A stretch of 64,000 nucleotides of DNA from an uncultured Lachnospiraceae bacterium (GTDB lineage: Bacteria > Bacillota > Clostridia > Lachnospirales > Lachnospiraceae): contig CANOEC010000010.1 of assembly GCA_947564735.1 (NCBI GenBank), positions 46,313-110,312 of the forward strand, given 5' to 3'. The position numbers and the translations under genes are program-made. Under the pieces are notes generated by a model. It saw only the letters and a program-made list of their open reading frames with translations. It did no database searches and was not told where the DNA came from. How positions within the stretch are numbered: the first letter of the stretch is position 1; every line of letters begins with the position of its first letter. This document shows positions 35,703 to 43,864 of the stretch, piece after piece.

Positions 35703-36001
35703 CTTAGAACTTACATCGTAAAATCTCTGCAAATTCTTCTGATATCTTTTTCGCATTTTCATTTTTCCAAAATGCACAATAATTTCGTTTGATTGGCTCA
35801 TTTCCCCGATACAATGGAATCCTCATAATATTTGTTCCAAGCTGTCCACTGTAACAGCGTAAAAACCAACTCCCTTTCCAATGCCTGTATCTGCTGTGAT
35901 ATGGCGGATTGTAAGATATTACATTCATAAGCTGCTTCCGAAAAACTATTGTTCTTCACAACAGCTTGAAAATATTTCATCTGTCTTAGCAAAACATTCA
36001 C
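35703..36001 (-). pseudogene. LysR-family regulator, truncated
   Basis: The N-terminal 45 codons (MNVLLRQMKYFQAVVKNNSF then CNILQSAISQQIQALEREL) are the LysR helix-turn-helix. The reading frame is then broken and only short pieces such as MSQSNEIIVHFGKM follow in another frame. The effector domain is lost. It is divergent from the C45 hydrolase gene, which it may once have regulated. Confidence 0.7.
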
Positions 36002-36166
36002 CTCTGTTCAACATTCCTACTGTTTTCCATTATATTTAATCAAGTATGGGCATTCAAGAACAGATTTTGACAGTATTTTCTCTCATTCGTATTTTAAGTT
36101 TTTCTTGTCCCTTCTTTATAAAATTCCCCGTATTTTAGAGGACACGTATAAACCAATTTTATTTCA

Positions 36167-36235
36167 TTGACATAAATTTTTTATTTTGATAGCATTTTAA
36201 CCAGAGCAGGCGCCTACTCAAAAACAGTAGGAGGA
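36167..36235 (+). promoter_or_regulatory. Promoter and RBS-masking hairpin for the C45 hydrolase
   Basis: TTGACA (36167-36172), 17 bases and TAGCAT (36190-36195) form a promoter. CCTACT (36213-36218) can pair with AGTAGG (36226-36231), which overlaps the AGTAGGAGG ribosome binding site. Nothing else was recognised in 36002-36166. Confidence 0.5.
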
Positions 36236-36244
36236 ACAAAGATA

Positions 36245-37255
36245 ATGTATCATGGAAGATTTAGAAAAAGCCATTATGAAACAGGTTATAACTGGGGAGC
36301 CCTGTTATATAAGCACGGCAAAAAAATAGACCGGAACGTGACCTTGCAGGCAACTCAGGAACGCAGACTATTTGCAAAAGAATGTCTGCCCATTTATGAG
36401 AAATATTATCCCGAAATTTTGGATGAAATCAGAGGCTTGGCAGACGGACAAAGAGGCAGCTACGAAGATTTTTATACGTTTCTGTTAAGCATGTATTGTT
36501 TTGAGGTCAATAATCATTGTACTTGTTTTGCATTTGCAGATAAGGAGCATTTTATATTTGGCAGAAACAGCGATTTTCTTGTTGCACTGGAAAAGCTCTA
36601 TATGAACTGTCTGTATAAACTGAATGGCGTGTATGGTTTTAACGGAAACACGACGGCTTTTATCGAAATGGAAGACGGGATAAATGAACATGCTTTAGCA
36701 GTTGGTCTTACCTTTATATACCCTAAGATGATAAACGCAGGTTTTAATTCCGGTATGCTGGTGCGGTATTTATTAGAAAAATGCAAAACCGTTGATGAAG
36801 CGATTGAACGTCTGCATATGCTTCCCATTGCTTCACAGCAGACGTTGACGGTTATGGATCATTTTGGTAATTGTGCTGTCATAGAATGTAACTGCAATCA
36901 TGTTGAGGTAATAAGACCCACCAAAGAGCATCCTTTTGTCGTGGCTGCAAACGGTTTTGTTTCCCCAAATATGATTGAATACAATCATCATAACATAGAT
37001 GACTGGCGCTCAAGCGAACGATATGCTACCGCTTACCATGCGCTAATGAAAAATGAAAACAATTATTCTTTGGAACTGGCACGGGATATTTTATCCGGCA
37101 AATATGGGTTCATGTGCCAGTATGAACGAAAGAAGGGCGCCGATACCGTATGGTCAGTCATTTATGATGTAAAAAACAAAAAGATTTATAGAGTTGAAGG
37201 GAATCCGTCACGCAAGAAATTTATTGAAGATACCAGAATAGGTAACTTCCTTTGA
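36245..37255 (+). CDS. C45-family acyltransferase/hydrolase (penicillin acylase-like)
   Basis: A 336-residue Ntn-hydrolase of the acyl-CoA:6-aminopenicillanate acyltransferase (AAT/C45) group. The family self-cleaves to expose a catalytic Cys; here NNHCTCFAFAD offers Cys92. Further family signs are IFGRNSDFL, GLTFIYPKMINAGFNSGMLV and VMDHFGNCAVIECN. The substrate is an amide or beta-lactam side chain in relatives but cannot be assigned here. It has its own promoter and terminator and is divergent from the LysR remnant. Confidence 0.82.
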   Translation: MYHGRFRKSHYETGYNWGALLYKHGKKIDRNVTLQATQERRLFAKECLPIYEKYYPEILDEIRGLADGQRGSYEDFYTFLLSMYCFEVNNHCTCFAFADKEHFIFGRNSDFLVALEKLYMNCLYKLNGVYGFNGNTTAFIEMEDGINEHALAVGLTFIYPKMINAGFNSGMLVRYLLEKCKTVDEAIERLHMLPIASQQTLTVMDHFGNCAVIECNCNHVEVIRPTKEHPFVVAANGFVSPNMIEYNHHNIDDWRSSERYATAYHALMKNENNYSLELARDILSGKYGFMCQYERKKGADTVWSVIYDVKNKKIYRVEGNPSRKKFIEDTRIGNFL

Positions 37256-37288
37256 ACGACTGAAAGGATTCAAGGCAGTACATGACAT

Positions 37289-37328
37289 AGGAATAAGCAT
37301 CCTCAGTTTTCGGATGCTTATTCCTTTT
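37289..37328 (+). terminator. Terminator of the C45 hydrolase gene
   Basis: AGGAATAAGCATCC (37289-37302) pairs with GGATGCTTATTCCT (37312-37325) and runs into a short T tract. Confidence 0.88.
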
Positions 37329-37398
37329 TGTAATTATGACAGTGTCTTTTCAGTGCATAAATTTAACTTTTCTGTTTCCAATTCAATAACCTTTTTGT

Positions 37399-38988
37399 CT
37401 ATTCTTTGAAACAAACCTCTATCTCCGGAAGCCTATAGCCAGCGGGGACAGAACACCTTTGCCAATGGCTGTCTACACTTAACCAGTTGCACACCTTTGC
37501 AGAGGAAAATGGCAGAAACGGATAAAGCAGCACCGCCAAGTTTGCAATGATCTGCACACATTGATATAACGTGTTGGCACACAATGCCGCATTGGCTGTT
37601 CTGGTAATCCAAGGCTGCTGTGTATCAAAAAACTTATTTGCTTTTCTGATGAATCCGAATATCGTATCCAGAGCATCCTTGAACGCACCGCCCTCTATTT
37701 GCTTCCCCACAGTTACAAACAGTTCATCTATCTGTCCGTTCATCACCGGATTGTCCGCTCCCTGCGGAATCACCCCATTATAATATTTGGTGATAAAAGC
37801 CAAAGAACGGTTTACAAAATTTCCGTATGCCCCAAGCAGTTCTCCATTATGGCTCTTAACATACTCCCTCCAAGAAAAATCAGCATCTTTTTTCTCCGGT
37901 CCATTTGCCAAGAAAAAATACCGAATAGAGTCCGCCTCATATTTATCCAGCAAATCTTTTACCCAGATGGCGTAATTCTGGCTTGTAGAGATTTTTCTTC
38001 CTTCAAGTGTCAGATATTCGCTTGATACAATCTGGTCGGGCAAATGCCATTTCTTATCATGTGCCAGCAACAAGGACGGCAAAATGATGGTATGGAACGG
38101 AATATTGTCTTTTCCGTGCACATAATAATGTTTCGCATCCTTTCCCCAGAGTTTTTCATATGCCGTGTTCCCTTCCTTTGCTGCAGTTTTACAGGCAAGT
38201 CTGCTTGCAGACAGATAACCTAACACGTTTTCTGCCCAAATATAAATTGTTTTACCTTCATATCCGTCTTTGGGCACTTGTATGCCCCACGCCAAATCCC
38301 TTGTTAACGCTCTATCCCTTAATCCTTCCCCGATATATCTGTTGGTAAATGCTATAGCGTTTTTGCGCCACTGCGGATGATCGTTTACCAATTCTTCCAA
38401 TTCCTTTTGCAGCTTGGTAACCGCAAGGTACAAATGCCTTGATTTTCTAAAGCTGATGTTTCTTCCGCATACCGCACAAACCGGCTGCACAAGGGTTTCA
38501 GGTTCCAGTACCATACCGCAAAAATCACACTGGTCGCCCCTCGCATCTTTCCCGCACTTCGGGCATTTCCCTAACACAAACCGATCCGCCAAAAAGGTAT
38601 CGCAGCTTTCGCAATATGCCTGCGGAGACTCTTTTTCATATACATATTCACTTTCATAGAGTTTCTTATGAAATTCCTGTACAAATTTCTTGTGTTCATC
38701 CGATGATGTTTTTGTATACACATCGAAGCTGAACCCTAATCTATGAAAACAATCTACAAACTCCTCATGATAAAAATCGCTGATTTCCTGCGGCGTCCTG
38801 CCTTCCTGCTTTGCCCTGATTGCAACCGGTGTCCCATGACAATCACTCCCGGAGACAAAATATACATGGTCTCCGACAGCCCTATGGTATCTTGCCAATA
38901 CATCACCGGGCAATAATCCGGCGATATGCCCTATGTGCAATGAACCATTTGCATAAGGCCATGCGCCTCCAATTAAAATATTTCTCAT
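37399..38988 (-). CDS. metG: Methionyl-tRNA synthetase, MetRS2 type
   Basis: A 529-residue class I synthetase that charges tRNA-Met. It has the HIGH signature (GSLHIGHIAGLLPGD), a four-cysteine-pair zinc insert (YCESC, CPKC, CDFC, CAVC), an active-site block VHGKDNIPFHT, and a KMSKS counterpart reading GRKISTSQ. It lacks the C-terminal EMAP/Trbp tRNA-binding domain found in many Clostridia MetRS. The sequence style matches MetRS2 enzymes of Bacillus anthracis and Streptococcus pneumoniae, which tolerate MetRS inhibitors. It may be a second MetRS in this genome. A T-box leader precedes it. Confidence 0.88.
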   Translation of the reverse strand: MRNILIGGAWPYANGSLHIGHIAGLLPGDVLARYHRAVGDHVYFVSGSDCHGTPVAIRAKQEGRTPQEISDFYHEEFVDCFHRLGFSFDVYTKTSSDEHKKFVQEFHKKLYESEYVYEKESPQAYCESCDTFLADRFVLGKCPKCGKDARGDQCDFCGMVLEPETLVQPVCAVCGRNISFRKSRHLYLAVTKLQKELEELVNDHPQWRKNAIAFTNRYIGEGLRDRALTRDLAWGIQVPKDGYEGKTIYIWAENVLGYLSASRLACKTAAKEGNTAYEKLWGKDAKHYYVHGKDNIPFHTIILPSLLLAHDKKWHLPDQIVSSEYLTLEGRKISTSQNYAIWVKDLLDKYEADSIRYFFLANGPEKKDADFSWREYVKSHNGELLGAYGNFVNRSLAFITKYYNGVIPQGADNPVMNGQIDELFVTVGKQIEGGAFKDALDTIFGFIRKANKFFDTQQPWITRTANAALCANTLYQCVQIIANLAVLLYPFLPFSSAKVCNWLSVDSHWQRCSVPAGYRLPEIEVCFKE

Positions 38989-39065
38989 TTTACATACCTC
39001 ATTTCTTGTTTTAAGTGATAACTTGGTTTTATGCCATCAAAAATCTCTTGATTTTCTACAATAAA

Positions 39066-39375
39066 AAAACCCTCCTCTCTGAAAAAAAATTTTTTTTCAG
39101 GGACGAGAGCCATTGCTTCGTGTTACCACCCTAATTTATCCATACCTCACGATATAGACCTCATCAACTACGGACGAGAAATGATTCGTCGATAGTCTAT
39201 CACAGTAACGGGTGAATCCGTCGCAGCCTTTGCCTAATAGCTTCGGTGCGCAGCTCCGAGACCATTTTCAATAGTTTCTTCTGCATCTGTTCTCACCTAT
39301 CCAGATTCTCTGTAGCATATCCGACTATTTACTCTTCTCTTCATTGCCTTTGCTATATTTCCTGTATTTTATAAT
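39066..39375 (-). promoter_or_regulatory. T-box riboswitch upstream of metG
   Basis: The minus strand carries the T-box sequence AATTAGGGTGGTAACACG (about 39119-39136). It is followed by a terminator made of CTGAAAAAAAA/TTTTTTTTCAG and GGGTTTTTTT. The stem I specifier region reads GAACAGATGCAGAAG, consistent with an ATG (Met) specifier. A promoter-like TAGACA/TAAAAT lies just upstream. Uncharged tRNA-Met would turn the gene on. Confidence 0.85.
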
Positions 39376-39544
39376 ATATCTTTCCATTTGTCTACCCGTT
39401 ATGTCCTTAAAATATTCCTGTTCTTGCACATGCAGATTGTTTCCATAACCGTCTTCCTTGTCATTCCATACAGCTTTGTCTGCTCATTAAAAACTTTACA
39501 GAATCATCCCCAATTTATTTAGATAAATCAGCAATGCATAATCC

Positions 39545-40441
39545 TTATCTGTTATTAACAGTTATATTTTCACTCAACTCCACCACCAATTCCGAAGATA
39601 TTCCCGAAATACTTAATTCATCTTGTCCGCTGGCAATATTCTCGAACTCGATTCTATTGCCATCCTTCACATAGACAACATCACATTTTCTCCCCTTATT
39701 CACAACACTTACCAGATTTTCTTCTGCAATATGCACCACAGACTTTGCTTTCCACTGGTTCACATCAAGTCTGCCTGTAATCTTATCAATCGTTATATCA
39801 TAATCTGTTTTCCCAGTAAACTCCATGCTTCCACTGCTGCCAGAAATCGACACCTGCTCTGCATCCCCGTCGTATTCCAAGCGGCGAAGGTGCAAGTCCT
39901 TTATCACAAGATTTTTTACGGAAGCTGCAATTTCACAATGATCGGAATATTCCAAAGGCATACAAATCTCTACCGTCAATGAATCTTCCGCCTCATAAAT
40001 GCTCAACTTGTTTTTCTTCAGACAATTCACATCCAGCCTGTTTTTTTTCTCATCAAGCCTTATCTTGAAAATAGTGTCAATATCCTCAAGGATTTCTGAA
40101 GAAAGTCTGATATGCAGCTTTTCATCCATACCCGATGACAGTATCATCCATGCTGCGCTTCCGATACTGATATCAAAATGTTTCGTACAATCAATATCAT
40201 AAATTGTTTCACTGGTATAAACAGTTTTTTCTTTCTGAATTTTCACTGTGTCGATTAACAGTTCATCCAGAGTTATCTTAAAAATCTCAGCTATCACTAA
40301 CATATTCTCCACATCCGGCAGGCCTTTGCCCGTTTCCCACTTCGTAATTGCCTGTCTGGAAACACACATTTTCTCTGCAAGCTGCTCTTGGGAGAGTCCC
40401 TCATTCTTCCTAAGCTCTCTTAATTTATCTGAAAAACCCAT
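39545..40441 (-). CDS. XRE regulator with C-terminal DUF4097-like domain
   Basis: A 298-residue protein. The N-terminal helix-turn-helix is clear (NEGLSQEQLAEKMCVSRQAI then KWETGKGLPDVENM). After a linker, the C-terminal half consists of short beta-repeats (IRLSSEILEDIDTIFKIRLD ... VSISGSSGSMEFTGKTDYDI), like DUF4097 beta-helix domains. It lies 22 bases from the end of the ABC permease gene in the same direction and probably regulates that transporter. Confidence 0.8.
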   Translation of the reverse strand: MGFSDKLRELRKNEGLSQEQLAEKMCVSRQAITKWETGKGLPDVENMLVIAEIFKITLDELLIDTVKIQKEKTVYTSETIYDIDCTKHFDISIGSAAWMILSSGMDEKLHIRLSSEILEDIDTIFKIRLDEKKNRLDVNCLKKNKLSIYEAEDSLTVEICMPLEYSDHCEIAASVKNLVIKDLHLRRLEYDGDAEQVSISGSSGSMEFTGKTDYDITIDKITGRLDVNQWKAKSVVHIAEENLVSVVNKGRKCDVVYVKDGNRIEFENIASGQDELSISGISSELVVELSENITVNNR

Positions 40442-40463
40442 GGTTATCCTCCAACTTTTGTGC

Positions 40464-42701
40464 TTAATCTTTAAATAATGAATATGCCGTAATGCGCTTA
40501 ATCGGTGCAGCCAAAAACACGCTGATTACAAAAGAAACAACTGTATATGCCAAAACAAATATAATCAAAATCCATATCGAAATCTCAAAATGGTTCTTCA
40601 TCGCTCCAATCAAACTAAAAATACTTTGATTCATTGCCGGAAGATACCATATAGAGAGCACCGCTGAAACTCCTGCTGAGATTACTGTTATTGGCAAAAA
40701 TTCCAATGCTGTTTTTATAGTAAGCTGTCTGCTTGTATAGCCAACTGCCTTATAAATACCAAATTCTGTCTTTCTCCTGTTTAGTATAGAACCTAGGATA
40801 ACATAAAGTACAAGTAAAACCAGCAAAACAGAAATCGCAAATAATACCACTGTCACTACAGACACAATCCCTGCATAAATTTTACTGCTATTTTCAGCAA
40901 GCCTTTCATAATTGACACTTGTCGCAATCAGCTCCTGTCTCTTCTCCTCATACTCTGCGATAAATATATCGGCTGTTTTATCTTGAAGATACACATAAAC
41001 TGTTCCTACGCTGCCACCTATTCTATCATAGCCTCCTTCTGTCAGCTCACACACTTCTCCTGCATAATTGATGCTCTGAACATAACCTGTAACAGAAAAT
41101 CCTGCCGTCCTTTCGGAACATGAAATTTCGATTTCACTTCCAATTGGATATTTTTCTGCAAGAGCATTTCCAACTGCTATTTCATTTTCTTTTTTAGGAT
41201 TTCGACCTTCATAGCAAATATCATTTCTTACTTTACAAAAATCCTCACATACAAATGCAGTCAGGCTTCCATCCGGGGAACTTACCTGTGCAGTGATATA
41301 TTCTAACACGCTCTCTGTGCGGTTATCCTCCAAAAGTACATTTTTAAGTTCCTGCATTTTCCCACTTTCTGCTGTAAAAATGACGGACGGAGATTCCTCT
41401 GACAATGTCTTCATAAAGTTGTCCGGCTTTAAACCCACATTATACAAAAGTGTTCCTGCAAAAGACAACAACACCATAATTCCAAAGGAAACCGCAGCCA
41501 ACAAAATATTCTGCCCAGCACCTTCCTTTCCTATAATCCCTCTGATTGCGTTAATCGGTTCTAATCTATGTATCTTCCTTGATGAAATGTAGGAAAATAA
41601 CAAGATTGATAAGCTCAGCAGCAACAGCACAAGTATAAAAGCTCCCACATCAAAAACGGGTGTATAGGAAAATCCCGACTGAATTGCAAGGACATTGGCA
41701 ACCGCCGGCAAGAGCAGATAGGACAGTACGATTCCGAACACAGCTGCAATGCCGCCGACAAGCGTATATGGCATAACCGTTGAAAGGATAATCAGCCCGC
41801 TTGTATATCCAACCGCCTTAAGCACACCCATCTGTGCCAGCTCATCCTCTATGGCGGAGCGTATCCGAAAATCACTTAAAAATACGCTCACAGTCAAAAT
41901 AATCGCTGCAAGTGCAAGAAATATCACAATCAATAAGGTACAAACCATTGTTCTTGTCTGTCTGGAAACCTCTCTGTCACTTACACTTAATACGCTTATG
42001 CCCTTATTTTTCAACAGCTCTGTAATAGAAGTCTTTATCTCTTCCAAATCAACGCCTTCCTCAATAATAAGTGAATACTCCACTATTTTGTTTTCTATAT
42101 GCTCCTCCGCAAATTCGCTGTAAACCGCATCAGGCAGATACGCTCCTATCAGCCCTGTTCCATAATTTCCATACTGCATTTCCGAGACAGTACCACCAAC
42201 CTTGCAGATAAAATCCTCCCCATTTATGGAATAAGTAATATAATTACCCACCGAAAAACCACCCAATTCCTTCATATAAACAGGAATATAAATAAGCCTT
42301 TCATCTGTTTCATTTTCCGCTGAAACTTCAAGCCGATTTATCCTCCTATCCGCATCGAGATTATAAAATACTGTATTCATATCAAAATCGGCATCCGCAA
42401 ATTCTCGAACGGTTGCAGCTACAAGTACACCTTCATGCTTTTCTGCTGTCATCACTCCGCCTATTTTCTCTATTTCTCCGATGATTGTGTCAGAGTACTC
42501 CATCTGCGAAATCATAACATTAACATCCGCTGTACCAAGCTCTGTAAACCTGTCATCATAGGCAGAAAAAGTCTGAAGCGCAAGCACAAGGGCAATATTC
42601 ATAATCACCGCCGTCAAGCAGATGATGATTCCAAAGGAAAAGAACTGTCCCTTCATTTTATTTAGGTTGTGTTTTATAAGAGTAAATGCCTGTTTCATCA
42701 T
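40464..42701 (-). CDS. FtsX/MacB-family ABC transporter permease
   Basis: A roughly 745-residue protein whose ATG overlaps the stop of the ATPase gene (TAATG). It has an N-terminal transmembrane helix (GQFFSFGIIICLTAVIMNIA), a large extracellular domain, and two FtsX modules with groups of helices (around residues 260-380 and 620-740; for example GYTSGLIILSTVMPYTLVGG and GYTSRQLTIKTALEFLPITV). This is the organisation of peptide- or antibiotic-handling ABC exporters (BceB/YhgE-like). The substrate is unknown. Confidence 0.85.
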   Translation of the reverse strand: MMKQAFTLIKHNLNKMKGQFFSFGIIICLTAVIMNIALVLALQTFSAYDDRFTELGTADVNVMISQMEYSDTIIGEIEKIGGVMTAEKHEGVLVAATVREFADADFDMNTVFYNLDADRRINRLEVSAENETDERLIYIPVYMKELGGFSVGNYITYSINGEDFICKVGGTVSEMQYGNYGTGLIGAYLPDAVYSEFAEEHIENKIVEYSLIIEEGVDLEEIKTSITELLKNKGISVLSVSDREVSRQTRTMVCTLLIVIFLALAAIILTVSVFLSDFRIRSAIEDELAQMGVLKAVGYTSGLIILSTVMPYTLVGGIAAVFGIVLSYLLLPAVANVLAIQSGFSYTPVFDVGAFILVLLLLSLSILLFSYISSRKIHRLEPINAIRGIIGKEGAGQNILLAAVSFGIMVLLSFAGTLLYNVGLKPDNFMKTLSEESPSVIFTAESGKMQELKNVLLEDNRTESVLEYITAQVSSPDGSLTAFVCEDFCKVRNDICYEGRNPKKENEIAVGNALAEKYPIGSEIEISCSERTAGFSVTGYVQSINYAGEVCELTEGGYDRIGGSVGTVYVYLQDKTADIFIAEYEEKRQELIATSVNYERLAENSSKIYAGIVSVVTVVLFAISVLLVLLVLYVILGSILNRRKTEFGIYKAVGYTSRQLTIKTALEFLPITVISAGVSAVLSIWYLPAMNQSIFSLIGAMKNHFEISIWILIIFVLAYTVVSFVISVFLAAPIKRITAYSLFKD

Positions 42702-43462
42702 TACCACCCCATTTCCGCGGTAAAACGTTCCAGCTTTTCTGTCCGCATAGGATGATCCGACTCATATTTTCCCAAGTTACATTCCCCAAAAATCTCCCCA
42801 TCCTTGATATAAAGGATACGACTTCCACGCAACGCAGATTTTTTATCGTGTGTGACCATAACAATATTCTGTCCCTGCTCATATAAAGAAGTAAGCACAT
42901 CCAAAACTGCAGCAGAATTTGCAGAATTGAGTGCTCCTGTCGGCTCATCTGCAAAAAGCACGTTTGGATGATTGATAACCGCCCTCACGATTCCTGCCCG
43001 CTGTGCCTCTCCACCGGAAACCTGCGAAGAGTTCTTCTTCCATGTAAGTTCCGGAATGTTGACCAGCGAAAACAGTTTCTTTGCATTCTCACGAATATCC
43101 TCTCTATTTTTATTTGTCAGTACCCCTGCTGTTATCACATTATCCATCAGACTCATCTTATCAATCAAATAAATCTGCTGGAACACAAAGCCACATTCCT
43201 TTCGTCTGAACACAGCCAGCTTATCACTGTTCAGCTTTGTAATATCAGTACCGTCAAACAAAATTTCTCCGCTGTCAGGCTTATCCATTCCCGATAAAGA
43301 ATACAGCAGCGTAGACTTTCCTGCTCCGGACGAACCCATGATAACTGTAAAATCACCTTTATAAATATCAATGTTCAAGTCAGAATAAATTGTCTGGACG
43401 TTCTCGTCCTTGCCAAAGGATTTTTTCAAATGTCTGGCTGATATGACAACTTGTTTATTCAT
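42701..43462 (-). CDS. ABC transporter ATP-binding protein (LolD/MacB type)
   Basis: About 253 residues from ATG 43462 (MNKQVVISARHLKKSF); the longer frame has no support. Walker A GSSGAGKSTLL, signature VSGGEAQRAGIVRA, Walker B VLFADEPTGAL and the switch His in VTHDKKSA are present. It pairs with the permease that follows. A degenerate T-box-like leader lies upstream. Confidence 0.92.
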   Translation of the reverse strand: MNKQVVISARHLKKSFGKDENVQTIYSDLNIDIYKGDFTVIMGSSGAGKSTLLYSLSGMDKPDSGEILFDGTDITKLNSDKLAVFRRKECGFVFQQIYLIDKMSLMDNVITAGVLTNKNREDIRENAKKLFSLVNIPELTWKKNSSQVSGGEAQRAGIVRAVINHPNVLFADEPTGALNSANSAAVLDVLTSLYEQGQNIVMVTHDKKSALRGSRILYIKDGEIFGECNLGKYESDHPMRTEKLERFTAEMGW

Positions 43463-43594
43463 AGTAAGATTCCCCTTTATTAGTTGTTTATTTTCATGAA
43501 CACAGCAATAATTTGTACTTGCACAAAAATTGCCGTTGTACAAATATCATCCCCGAGTCACCAGTGGAATGATGCAGTAATCATAACCAGAAAA

Positions 43595-43765
43595 GAGCGC
43601 GTAACACCACCAACAATCATATACAAAAAGCAGTTTTCTGTGCTACTTTCCGTTGCATCGCCTTGGCATAACAACTTCGGTTCGCAGATCCAAGACCATT
43701 TTCAATAGTTTCTTCTGCATCTGTTCTCACCCATCCAGATTCTCTGTAGCATATCCAAATGGCGC
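43595..43765 (-). promoter_or_regulatory. Degenerate second copy of the Met T-box leader
   Basis: Positions about 43670-43760 repeat stem I and the specifier region of the metG leader (GAACAGATGCAGAAGAAACT and flanks) almost unchanged. Downstream, TTGGTGGTGTTACGCGC around 43597-43615 resembles a weakened T-box sequence. No strong terminator is visible before the ABC ATPase gene. It is either a decayed duplicate or a diverged regulator of the transporter. Confidence 0.6.
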
Positions 43766-43864
43766 CTCGAAGCACAATATCTTGAAAAATCCCGGAAAAA
43801 TCTGTAAAATCAATGGTATGCGACATATTGTCGGATGATAATATTGGTAAAGGAATGATAGTCT

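Noticed and set aside
35703-36001. Intact LysR regulator
   Set aside because: Only the helix-turn-helix part is in one frame; the effector domain is missing.
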